Shown here in pieces: positions 56,739 through 64,000 of a stretch of DNA of 64,000 bases. Each line of letters starts with the position of its first letter. Position 1 is the first letter of the stretch. The notes below the pieces were generated by a model. That model saw only the letters and a program-made list of their open reading frames with translations, did not search any database and was not told where the DNA came from. The stretch comes from Helicobacter turcicus (GTDB lineage: Bacteria; Campylobacterota; Campylobacteria; Campylobacterales; Helicobacteraceae). The stretch lies in the NCBI RefSeq assembly GCF_019711685.1, contig NZ_JAIGYQ010000001.1, positions 278,500 to 342,499 of the forward strand, read 5' to 3'. Made by a program: the position numbers and the translations under genes.

Positions 56739-58751
56739 TTAGATTTTTTTCTTATTTGCATCTTCTAAAATTGCTTTAGCAATCTCAGAAACACTTTGAG
56801 AAATATCAGAGCTTGTATTTGCAATGCCTACATTCTCTTGTGTTGCAGATTCTAAATTTGCAATTGCTTCGTTAATTTGCGTAACTCCTTCAGTTTGCTC
56901 CTTAATAGATTCTGCCATATCATTAATACTTTGCACCAATAAATTTGCATTTGCTTCAATCTCTCCTAGAGACTTTCCTGTTCTCTCTGCGAGTTTTCTT
57001 ACTTCATCTGCAACCACTGCAAAGCCTCTTCCATGTTCTCCTGCTCTTGCTGCTTCAATAGCGGCATTGAGTGCTAAAAGATTTGTTTGGTCTGCAATAT
57101 CTTTAATAATCCCAATCACACTTTTAATATCTTCTGTTTGCTGAATAACTTCTTGTGTTCTACTGCTTACATTATGCATTGATGAAGTGATTTCTTCCAC
57201 CGTTGTTGCAGTGCGCTGCAAGGATGAAGCCTGAGAATTAGAAGACTGCATTAGAGAATTTACTGCTTCTTGAAGCTCCCCACTTTGCGCATTTAAAGAA
57301 TTTGCAAATTCTAAAGAAGTTCTAAGCATTTTACGAATCTCTTCACCTAGTGTATTTGTTACAATCTCCACGCGCCCTTCTGCATTTTCCACTTGCACAC
57401 TAAAATCAAGAGCCACAAAACTATCAAAAACGCGATTTAATTCTGGTAAATCTTTACCAATAGCAGTTGCAAGTAATCTTAATAAATCATTGACTGCATC
57501 ACGTAAATGATTTAACTGCGGATTAGAACCATTTAAATCAATTAAAGAGTCCGCATAACCCTCTTTAGCCCTTTCAATCGCCTTAACAGCCTGTTCAACA
57601 AGTGTTTCATCTTTTTTCAAACTATTTTTTGTCTGTTCAATATTTGCATTAATTGCGCGTGCCATTGTGCCAATCTCATCACGGCTTTTAATTTCAAGTG
57701 CCTTTGGAGCAACTTTACTTTCGTGATTAAGATATTTAAAAAACTCAATGAGCGTTAATTTGATCGTATTTAGAGGATTTGTAAAATAACGAATAATAAA
57801 TAAAATCACAACTACACCAATGGCAATCATTACAATGGCTAAAATAATTGTTTTTATCAAGCTATTATTAACCACCTCCGTATAATCACTCTTATTTGCT
57901 GTTACAACCATTGTCCAGCCAAAAGGAAACTGCTTATAAAATCCAAGCTTCTCAACAACTTCTCCATTTCTTAAAGTCAAATCATACGCAATCTCACCCT
58001 CTTTACCGAATTTAAGTTTTTCTTTGAGTGCAGACTCCACGCCTTTTGTGTAACCGCTTTTTACAAGGTCCATATCCTCATGCGAAAATATTGCGCCATC
58101 AGCATCTGTAATAAACACACTCATAGAAGGGAGTTCTGGATTTTCAAAAGCTTCAAAACGATCTTGAAATTGATTAACTTGAATGTCCATTCCAACAACA
58201 CCAATAAACTTGCCATTTTTTACAATCGGCATTGTCGCTGTTGCAAAAGAATCCCCCTTATACTTGCCAGCTTCACTAGTATAAACAGGAGTAATGATTC
58301 CTGCATTTGCTTGTTTTGTCTGCACATACCAAGGGCGTTGGCGCAAATCTATATTTCCTACATCACTCCACTCCGAAGAAAATTGCGAATTTCCCTCACT
58401 ATTATAATCTTGTAAAATTGCTTTTCCATCATCCTCATAAACAATAAACATGACAGGATATTTAACCAAAGCAGATGCTGTGTCCAAAACAATACGTTGT
58501 TGCACAACATTATTTTTATCAATTTTTGAAATATCTCTAGCAAGCACACGCAAATGCCATTGCGCTTCATCGCCCATAGTAATAAAAATACTCTTATACG
58601 CAGACTCAAGCGTTTGTTTTTGGATTCCACGATAAAGCTCTTGCATATCTGTTGAAGTATTTTGAAAGTTAAAGGCACTTATCACAACGATAATCACGGC
58701 AAAAACAGCAACTGCACTTGCTGTTAATTTTCCCCCTAATGAATGTAGCAT
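56739..58751 (-). CDS. Methyl-accepting chemotaxis protein with dCache-type sensor
   Basis: Chemoreceptor of 670 residues. One helix near residues 8-28, a periplasmic dCache-like domain to about 295, a second helix at about 297-320, HAMP-like helices, then the cytoplasmic signalling hairpin with the highly conserved tip [35 protein letters not shown]. The periplasmic part has [19 protein letters not shown] and VGMDIQ, partly like amino-acid-binding dCache domains. The last residues are ANKKKI. It lies downstream of an amino-acid ABC operon. The ligand is not proven. Confidence 0.93.
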   Translation of the reverse strand: MLHSLGGKLTASAVAVFAVIIVVISAFNFQNTSTDMQELYRGIQKQTLESAYKSIFITMGDEAQWHLRVLARDISKIDKNNVVQQRIVLDTASALVKYPVMFIVYEDDGKAILQDYNSEGNSQFSSEWSDVGNIDLRQRPWYVQTKQANAGIITPVYTSEAGKYKGDSFATATMPIVKNGKFIGVVGMDIQVNQFQDRFEAFENPELPSMSVFITDADGAIFSHEDMDLVKSGYTKGVESALKEKLKFGKEGEIAYDLTLRNGEVVEKLGFYKQFPFGWTMVVTANKSDYTEVVNNSLIKTIILAIVMIAIGVVVILFIIRYFTNPLNTIKLTLIEFFKYLNHESKVAPKALEIKSRDEIGTMARAINANIEQTKNSLKKDETLVEQAVKAIERAKEGYADSLIDLNGSNPQLNHLRDAVNDLLRLLATAIGKDLPELNRVFDSFVALDFSVQVENAEGRVEIVTNTLGEEIRKMLRTSLEFANSLNAQSGELQEAVNSLMQSSNSQASSLQRTATTVEEITSSMHNVSSRTQEVIQQTEDIKSVIGIIKDIADQTNLLALNAAIEAARAGEHGRGFAVVADEVRKLAERTGKSLGEIEANANLLVQSINDMAESIKEQTEGVTQINEAIANLESATQENVGIANTSSDISQSVSEIAKAILEDANKKKI

Positions 58752-59016
58752 AATTCTCTCCTTTTATTTACGCTGTAAATATTTTAAAAAACTTAAAAAC
58801 CGCGATTTTATCACTAAATTTATTTATACTTTATTAATTTTCAACAATTTAGAGAGTAAAAATTTAGATTTTTTACATCTTAATCTTAGATATTATGTTG
58901 TATCCCAAGAAAAAAGTTAAAAATTTCACAAACGAAAAACTTAATAAACCCTATTGGATATCTAAAAATAAGGGCTATCACTTTAAAAAATAACACATAA
59001 AGCAACATAAATTTGA

Positions 59017-59036
59017 AAAATAGATTTTTCTATTTT
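59017..59036 (+). terminator. Terminator-like hairpin upstream of the second chemoreceptor
   Basis: AAAATAGA (59017-59024) and TCTATTTT (59029-59036) form a perfect eight-pair stem with loop TTTT, followed by AATTTTTTG. No plus-strand gene precedes it, so it may end a short non-coding transcript or be a chance product of AT-richness. Confidence 0.4.
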
Positions 59037-59107
59037 AATTTTTTGTGTTATCTCTTAAAAAATGTTACGAATTTTTTCAAAAATCTTTTTTTTATTTTAT
59101 TTTTTGA

Positions 59108-59113
59108 TATAAT
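59108..59113 (+). promoter_or_regulatory. Putative -10 box (TATAAT) for the second chemoreceptor
   Basis: GATATAATCACGCC with a T-rich periodic upstream stretch, as seen in many Campylobacterota housekeeping promoters. The ATG is 104 bases downstream, leaving a long leader. Confidence 0.55.
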
Positions 59114-59217
59114 CACGCCTTTAATTTTCAAAAAATTGAAGATTTTCCAAAGTTTTGGGTTGTATTTTTAAAAAATTGCTTTGACTTTGACACAAAATCA
59201 TATTAAGGGTTAATTAA

Positions 59218-61317
59218 ATGGATTTCCGCAAATTAAAATTAGGAACAAAGATAGTTTTAGTTGCTTTAGCAGTTGTTTTTTCCTGTATTTTGACGATGTC
59301 TTATGTGATTGTCTCACGCACATCTGCTATTCAAATACAAGAAGCTCATAAACTCCTAGAAAATGTAGCCGCTAGAGCTGCAAATCTTGCTAGTGGGTAT
59401 TTTAATGAAATGTTTGCCGTGCTAGAAGTCCAACACGATACTATAGATGGTATGCTAGAACGTCATGTGAGCGAAGAAGTGCTTAAAGAAACTGTTGAGA
59501 CTCTATTAGATTCTGCGGGAATTGCTGATTATGCGTATCTCTATGTTACTGATGAGACTTACTCTAGAGAAAATATCGTTAATACGAATTTTAAACTTCC
59601 CAATGGACATCTCCTAATCTTGCTTGCAGATACAGATGTTGAAAATCCAGGTGGCATAAAAGCATTGAAAGCTGATGAGAATATTCTTAAGCTTCCAAGC
59701 GTTATTCAAACACTACAAACTGGCAAACCAAATATTGGCGTCCCAGACATAAGAAATATCTCCGGACAAGGAGAGAGTGCTGGTGTAGCAATGAGCTATC
59801 CAATTATAAATGATGCAGGCAAAGTGATTGCCGTCTTAGGATTGTTTGTTAATCTAAATACGATTTCCACAAGGATTAATCTTCCACATCGTTTAGTATT
59901 TGAAGGTGATTATAAAGCAATTGTTACTTCTGAAGGCGTAATCGCAGCACACATTGACCAAAATGTTCTAGGCAAGACAATAAGCGGTATTAACCCTCAT
60001 GAAAGCGTCAAGAAAATTGGAGAAGCGATCAGAGAAGGAAAAGAAGGTGTCTATGAATACTTCAACGCAAGAGGTTACCAGAGCTTGACAGCTATTAACA
60101 CTTTTCAAATTGGTGGAAAAAATGTGAATACATCTTGGAGTGCGGTTGTAACAGCACCAATTGATTCTATTATGGCTCCTGTTACTTCTCTTACGACAAT
60201 AATTATTGCTTGCACAATAACTACATTAGTGATTATTGGGTTGGTGTTATTTTTCTATATCCGCACACAAATTGTTACAAGGATTAGCACATTTTACGAT
60301 TTGCTTTTTGGATTCTTCAAATACTTAAATTACGAGACAAAAACACCACCTGCTTTTGTCAAACCACGTTCACAAGATGAAATCGGAATAATGGCAATAG
60401 CCGTTAATGATAGTATAAAAAAAGTTCAAAAAGGTTTAGAATGCGATGCACAAGCTGTTAAAGAATCCATTGAAACAGCAAACAGAATTGAAAGTGGAGA
60501 TTTAACAGCAAGAATTGCAGCAAATCCATATAATCCACAATTAAATGAGCTTAAAAAAGTCCTCAATGAAATGCTACAAACACTGCAAGATAAAATCGGA
60601 AGTGATACAAATGAGATTGGGCGCGTTTTTAAAAGTTACACAAACCTAGATTTCACAACAGAAGTTAAAGATGCTAAAGGAATAGTGGAAGTTACAGTAA
60701 ATACTTTAGGACAAGAAATTAAAACGATGTTAAAAACTTCTGCTGGTTTTGCAAATGCACTAAGTGAGAGATCAAAAGATTTAGAAGAAATGATGGGGAA
60801 ACTTATAGAAGGCTCTCACAATCAAGCTTCAAGCTTGGAACAAACCGCACAAGCAGTAGAGGAAATCACAAGCTCTATGCAAAATGCAAGCTCAAAAACA
60901 CAAGAAGTGATTAGCCAAAGCAATGATATTAAAAGTGTTGTTGGTGTAATTCGTGATATTGCAGACCAAACAAATCTTTTAGCACTCAATGCCGCTATTG
61001 AAGCAGCAAGAGCAGGAGAACATGGAAGAGGCTTTGCAGTGGTTGCTGATGAAGTAAGAAAACTCGCAGAGAGAACAGGAAAGTCTCTAAGTGAAATTGA
61101 TGCAAATATCAATCTTTTAGCACAAGGTGTGAATGATATGGGAGAATCCATTAGAGAGCAAACTGCTGGAATTGAGCAAATTAACGAAGCAGTAGGACAA
61201 CTAGAAAAAATTACACAAAACAATCTAAGTATTGCTGATAGCACTTCAAGCATTTCTAAAGATGTTGGGCAAATCGCACAAGATATTACCGATGATACCA
61301 ATAAAAAGAAGTTTTAA
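59218..61317 (+). CDS. Methyl-accepting chemotaxis protein, second of a divergent pair
   Basis: Chemoreceptor of 699 residues with the same plan as its neighbour: N-terminal helix (~10-30), a Cache-like periplasmic domain with [14 protein letters not shown] and [23 protein letters not shown], a second helix near 325-345, an extended HAMP-type region, and a signalling domain whose tip is nearly identical to that of the first receptor. The sensor domains are clearly different, so the ligands should differ. The C-terminus is NKKKF, matching NKKKI in the partner. AAGG precedes ATG by nine bases. Confidence 0.93.
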   Translation: MDFRKLKLGTKIVLVALAVVFSCILTMSYVIVSRTSAIQIQEAHKLLENVAARAANLASGYFNEMFAVLEVQHDTIDGMLERHVSEEVLKETVETLLDSAGIADYAYLYVTDETYSRENIVNTNFKLPNGHLLILLADTDVENPGGIKALKADENILKLPSVIQTLQTGKPNIGVPDIRNISGQGESAGVAMSYPIINDAGKVIAVLGLFVNLNTISTRINLPHRLVFEGDYKAIVTSEGVIAAHIDQNVLGKTISGINPHESVKKIGEAIREGKEGVYEYFNARGYQSLTAINTFQIGGKNVNTSWSAVVTAPIDSIMAPVTSLTTIIIACTITTLVIIGLVLFFYIRTQIVTRISTFYDLLFGFFKYLNYETKTPPAFVKPRSQDEIGIMAIAVNDSIKKVQKGLECDAQAVKESIETANRIESGDLTARIAANPYNPQLNELKKVLNEMLQTLQDKIGSDTNEIGRVFKSYTNLDFTTEVKDAKGIVEVTVNTLGQEIKTMLKTSAGFANALSERSKDLEEMMGKLIEGSHNQASSLEQTAQAVEEITSSMQNASSKTQEVISQSNDIKSVVGVIRDIADQTNLLALNAAIEAARAGEHGRGFAVVADEVRKLAERTGKSLSEIDANINLLAQGVNDMGESIREQTAGIEQINEAVGQLEKITQNNLSIADSTSSISKDVGQIAQDITDDTNKKKF

Positions 61318-61345
61318 ATCTAAAAAGACTAAAATCTTTTTAGAT
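61318..61345 (+). terminator. Hairpin immediately after the second chemoreceptor
   Basis: ATCTAAAAAGA (61318-61328) and TCTTTTTAGAT (61335-61345) form a perfect 11-pair AT-rich stem with loop CTAAAA, starting at the base after the stop codon. Probably the intrinsic terminator, though it lacks GC pairs and a long T-run beyond it. Confidence 0.55.
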
Positions 61346-61436
61346 TAAAGTCTAAAGGCGTGGGTTTCTAACATAATGTATCTCCCCCATTTATCCAATA
61401 CTTTAACGCGTTAGAAACCCACACTTTTAGACTTTA
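61346..61436. repeat. 27-base near-perfect inverted repeat between chemoreceptor and CDF genes
   Basis: Arms at 61346-61372 and 61410-61436 are complementary over 27 bases with two mismatches (both possible G-U pairs in RNA). They enclose a 37-base loop. The arms contain GTGGGTTTCTAAC, more GC-rich than the surroundings. It ends 41 bases before the CDF start. No transposase or target duplication was seen. Confidence 0.75.
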
Positions 61437-61477
61437 TTGTATTTTATCCTTCTAATCTAAACATAAAGGCTTCTCTA

Positions 61478-62470
61478 ATGGGTCTTTTAAGCAAAATTTT
61501 AAATAAAAAATATGGCACGAGTGTACGTGATAACCAAGTGCGTATCCTCTCTAACACCAAAGATTCTATTGTTGATAACCAAAAAGAACAATTTATCTTA
61601 AAAGTTTCTATGTTTAGCGCACTACTTCTAGCAATCTTTGGAATCGGATTTGGAATCTTTGTAAAATCAATGGCAGTAATCTTTGATGGCTTCGTCGCAC
61701 TTGTTAGTGTTGGTCTAGGCGCACTAAGTGTCGTTACTTCACGTTACATTTACAAAGAGGACGATGATATATTCCAATACGGTTATGTACGTTTTGAACC
61801 TATGGTAAATCTCTTTAAATCCCTTGTTCTAGTCTTTGTATGTATTTATGCCTTCATTAATGCACTAAAAAGTATCATTCATGGTGGGTATGCCATAGAG
61901 ATAGGTGGCGCGGCAATTTATAGCTTATGCGCATTTGTATTTTGTGCGATTTTATTTACTTACACCCTATTTTATACCAAAATCTTGGAATCTGATTTAA
62001 TTCAAGTAGATAATATTGAATGGAAAATTGACTGTGTGCTTTATCTAGGTGCTTTAGTAGCATTTGGAATCATCTATTTTTTACCTCAAACCAACACGGC
62101 TCTTGCATTCTATGTGGATCCCATTTTGCTTGCTACGCTCTCTTTGTTACTCTGTATTTCTCCTACACGCATTGCCATTGCAAATTTTAAAGATTTAATA
62201 ATGGTAGCCCCAGCAGAAATTGATGATAGAATTACAAAAATTATGGAGCATATTAGCGTAGAATTTGGATTCCAGGATTACGATACGCATGTTGCAAAGT
62301 CTGGACGCTTTTATATGATAGAAGTCAATATCCTAACAAAAGAAAATTTTAAACCAAAAAGCATGCAAGAATTTGACCATATAAGGAATCGTATTGCAGA
62401 ATCCCTTGCAATTCCAAGCTATAAAATTTGGCTCTCTGTTAGCTTTACTGCTGACCCAAAATGGCTCTAA
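61478..62470 (+). CDS. Cation diffusion facilitator-like membrane protein with altered metal site
   Basis: A 330-residue protein with six hydrophobic helices and a C-terminal cytoplasmic domain, the plan of CDF transporters that export Zn2+, Fe2+ or similar ions. The C-terminal domain includes EFGFQDYDTHVAKSGRFYMIEVNIL. In helix 2 the usual DxxxD reads D-G-F-V-A, and in helix 5 the usual HxxxD reads E-W-K-I-D, so two of the four canonical site A ligands differ. This might mean another substrate or loss of transport. The ATG has a modest AAAGG site; the 27-base inverted repeat lies in its leader. Confidence 0.82.
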   Translation: MGLLSKILNKKYGTSVRDNQVRILSNTKDSIVDNQKEQFILKVSMFSALLLAIFGIGFGIFVKSMAVIFDGFVALVSVGLGALSVVTSRYIYKEDDDIFQYGYVRFEPMVNLFKSLVLVFVCIYAFINALKSIIHGGYAIEIGGAAIYSLCAFVFCAILFTYTLFYTKILESDLIQVDNIEWKIDCVLYLGALVAFGIIYFLPQTNTALAFYVDPILLATLSLLLCISPTRIAIANFKDLIMVAPAEIDDRITKIMEHISVEFGFQDYDTHVAKSGRFYMIEVNILTKENFKPKSMQEFDHIRNRIAESLAIPSYKIWLSVSFTADPKWL

Positions 62471-62662
62471 ATTATTAAAAATTCAAAGTTAAAGAAATTG
62501 TCAAATCCCGACACAATTCGCATTAAAATTACTAATACCAACAACTTACCCTAAATAGATAAGACTAATTAAAGTATATAAACCACAAAAGCCACGAAAA
62601 TACGAGGGTTTTAAAGGAGTTTCTTAAGTCCTTGCTTTTGAAAACTACTCATTAGGCTATAC

Positions 62663-63784
62663 TTAAGCAGAAACCATAAAGCCCCCCCCCCCCGCCCATT
62701 TAGAATTATTTGCTTCTATCAAAGCTTTGCCTAGTTTGTAATTTAAACTCTCTTGCACTAACAAAGCATCTTTATAGTCAGGATGATCCTCTAAGGGAGC
62801 AAGCTTTAAAGAAGGATTGACTTTAAGCATACATTCATAAATCATCTTTTCTTTTTTATGTTTCTTGCTAATCTTTTTCAAAACAAAAATCAATTTAAAA
62901 AATTTCAAAAATCCCTTAGAATCAAGCATTGCAGAGCCAAGTTTATAAGAGAGTTGATTCTTAACCCTCAAAACAGCAGCTGCGGATAAATTTAATCTTT
63001 TCTCTACAACAATAGATTTTTGCATTGTGCTTATTTGAGCAAGTTCTTTAAAATCAATTTTCTTAGGTTCTAAAATTTGAGCTTTTTTATCTTGAATGCT
63101 TTTTTCCAACTCATCTAAATAAGCATTAATATCTAATTTTAAATTGATATTTTTAAAACTAGAAAAATTATATTTCCACCATTCTAGCCTTAAGAGTCTC
63201 TCTATAGTCTTTTCATCAAAACGATATTTAAGCACCCGAGCAGGGATTCCACCAACAACAGCATAAGCTGGAACATCTTTAGTTACTAAAGCATTTTGCC
63301 CAACAACACAACCTGTGTGAAGCGTAATACCGGGCTTCAAACAAGCGTTAGTGCAAAGATAAACATCATCTTCTAGGATAGTCTCTTTAGGTGCAGGAAG
63401 AAAATCTCTCAAATAAAATTCGTGTTTATGCGGAAATTCCTCATTAGCTTTTCTAAATGGTGCAAAGTTACTATCATAACAAACTGAAGAAGTTGTAAGT
63501 AAATGCAGCGGATGCTTTTCATGTAAGAAGTTCAAACCCCAAGCTATAGAACAGTAACGTCCTATTTTTATATCCGTTCTTGGAATATTTGCATTACTAT
63601 AAGAAAAAGCACCCATTTGACATAAGGTATTACCTCTATTAAAAGAAATAAATTCTTCCAAAAATCCCTCATCGGGTATAATAATCTTATCGCCTATGGC
63701 AAACCTACTTAATCCATTAAAAGAATTAAAAATATTATTCCTTTCAAAAATTTCTAAAACAAAAGCATTAATTGTAATCTGCAT
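62663..63784 (-). CDS. Hexapeptide-repeat acyltransferase with C-terminal repeat module, ending at a poly-G tract
   Basis: Probable acetyl- or acyl-transferase for a surface sugar. Residues ~55-195 hold a left-handed beta-helix of the CatB/xenobiotic-acyltransferase type (IKIGRYCSIAWGLNFLHEKHPLHLL, ETILEDDVYLCTNACLKPGITLHTGCVVGQNALVTKDVPAYAVVGGIPARVLKYRF). The remaining part carries two copies of an (S/N)YKLGxA motif module (QLSYKLGSAML; LNYKLGKALIEANNSKW), the second running into the G12 tract. 373 residues in this state. ATG has AAGGAG ten bases away. The acceptor is unknown. Confidence 0.82.
   Translation of the reverse strand: MQITINAFVLEIFERNNIFNSFNGLSRFAIGDKIIIPDEGFLEEFISFNRGNTLCQMGAFSYSNANIPRTDIKIGRYCSIAWGLNFLHEKHPLHLLTTSSVCYDSNFAPFRKANEEFPHKHEFYLRDFLPAPKETILEDDVYLCTNACLKPGITLHTGCVVGQNALVTKDVPAYAVVGGIPARVLKYRFDEKTIERLLRLEWWKYNFSSFKNINLKLDINAYLDELEKSIQDKKAQILEPKKIDFKELAQISTMQKSIVVEKRLNLSAAAVLRVKNQLSYKLGSAMLDSKGFLKFFKLIFVLKKISKKHKKEKMIYECMLKVNPSLKLAPLEDHPDYKDALLVQESLNYKLGKALIEANNSKWAGGGGFMVSA
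62682..62693 (-). repeat. Poly-G tract (12 G on the coding strand), slippage site
   Basis: Twelve C on the plus strand near the 3' end of the acyltransferase gene. In the present length the frame reads WAGGGGFMVSA and stops at 62663. With 11 (or 14) G it would run to a stop at 62611 with a longer tail (GGGALWFLLKYSL...); with 10 or 13 it would stop after GGGLYGFCLSIA. Confidence 0.92.
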
Positions 63785-63947
63785 TAAAATAAAACTCCTT
63801 ATTTAGATTGTGAAATATTTTATTATTTTATCAAAAATAATCAAAACCTAATCATTTTTTAATACGAATCACATTCCCCCTTTATTGTTTTTAATGCCTT
63901 TATTTGATAAGGTTTTATTTATTTAATAAACATTTAAAGGAGGATAT

Positions 63948-64000
63948 ATGTATCAAACTGCATTTTTTAAACACATCAAACACATTTGTTTAAATCACAT
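63948..64000 (+). CDS. Start of an unknown gene, cut by the right edge
   Basis: An ATG preceded by a strong AAAGGAGG site opens a frame of 17 codons (MYQTAFFKHIKHICLNH) running past the edge. It diverges from the acyltransferase. The fragment is too short to name; the excellent ribosome binding site is the main reason to call it. Confidence 0.5.
   Translation, partial: MYQTAFFKHIKHICLNH

Larger units (their letters stand above)
58752..59217. other. 466-base divergent promoter region between two chemoreceptor genes
   Basis: Very AT-rich with no credible open frame. It contains a possible minus-strand -10 (TAAAAT, 58805-58810), a plus-strand terminator-like hairpin (59017-59036) and a perfect TATAAT (59108-59113) that leaves a ~100-base untranslated leader before the second receptor. 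I saw no clear sigma-28 (FliA) type element. Confidence 0.55.

Noticed and set aside
60822..61301. A 159-residue minus-strand frame opposite the second chemoreceptor
   Set aside because: Mirror of the conserved signalling domain; a similar shadow is opposite the first receptor, so it reflects codon structure, not a gene.
1..64000. CRISPR arrays, IS elements, prophage, rRNA operons or toxin-antitoxin pairs
   Set aside because: I saw no regularly spaced repeats, transposase or integrase motifs, rRNA sequence or toxin-antitoxin gene pairs on either strand.

Overview
The window looks like a chromosomal segment of an AT-rich campylobacterotal bacterium, most likely an enterohepatic Helicobacter. 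Reasons: H. pylori-type neighbour pairs (tal-rplY-pth-LptF/G permease, acpS-fliL, potassium channel-rpmB, mqo beside an SH3/NlpC-P60 lipoprotein), a 14-gene nuo operon whose nuoE and nuoF positions hold the two short HP1264/HP1265-type subunits, a PflA flagellar motor protein and a CjaA-type solute-binding lipoprotein. ArgJ and a transporter-rich gene set point away from H. pylori itself. The assignment comes from recognition of protein families, not from a database search.

Layout. 1-4.3 kb: serS (cut by the left edge), a small membrane protein, a MATE exporter and a Na+/alanine symporter. 4.4-13.2 kb, minus strand: purL, a small exported protein, azlC-azlD, an ArsC/Spx-like protein, an SH3/NlpC-P60 lipoprotein, znuC-mqo-znuB, a 71-residue membrane protein and tRNA-Leu(CAA). 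13.4-21.4 kb, plus strand: ppsA, serB, tal, rplY, pth, an LptF/LptG-type permease and purH. 21.4-30 kb, minus strand: a glycosyltransferase interrupted at a G9 tract, rpoD, a carbon-nitrogen hydrolase-like protein, xseB, pflA, a metallophosphoesterase and a short PilJ-type sensor; a small lipoprotein diverges from the last. 30.8-44.8 kb: the complete nuo operon. 45.3-56.6 kb, minus strand: cjaA, a DUF465 protein, argJ, a K+ channel, rpmB, a flavoprotein, ccoS, maf, acpS, fliL, pheA, lysA and an amino-acid ABC transporter. 56.7-62.5 kb: two divergent chemoreceptors and a CDF-like transporter. The right end holds a hexapeptide-repeat acyltransferase interrupted at a G12 tract and the first 17 codons of another gene.

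Function. The nuo genes encode a proton-pumping quinone reductase without the canonical NADH-oxidising module; Mqo and the CcoS-assisted cbb3 oxidase belong to the same respiratory chain. PpsA, Tal, PurL, PurH, SerB, ArgJ, PheA and LysA are biosynthetic. Amino-acid uptake and sensing recur (AGCS symporter, AzlCD, CjaA, three-gene ABC transporter, chemoreceptors), as expected for an amino-acid-using gut bacterium.

The most interesting feature is a pair of surface-glycan-type enzymes, a GT8-like glycosyltransferase and a hexapeptide acyltransferase about 40 kb apart. They have unrelated catalytic domains but share a C-terminal repeat module marked by S/N-Y-K/R-L-G-x-A. In each, a poly-G tract lies just after one of these motifs, so slippage would switch or rewrite the C-terminal tail. 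No IS element, prophage, CRISPR array or rRNA was seen.
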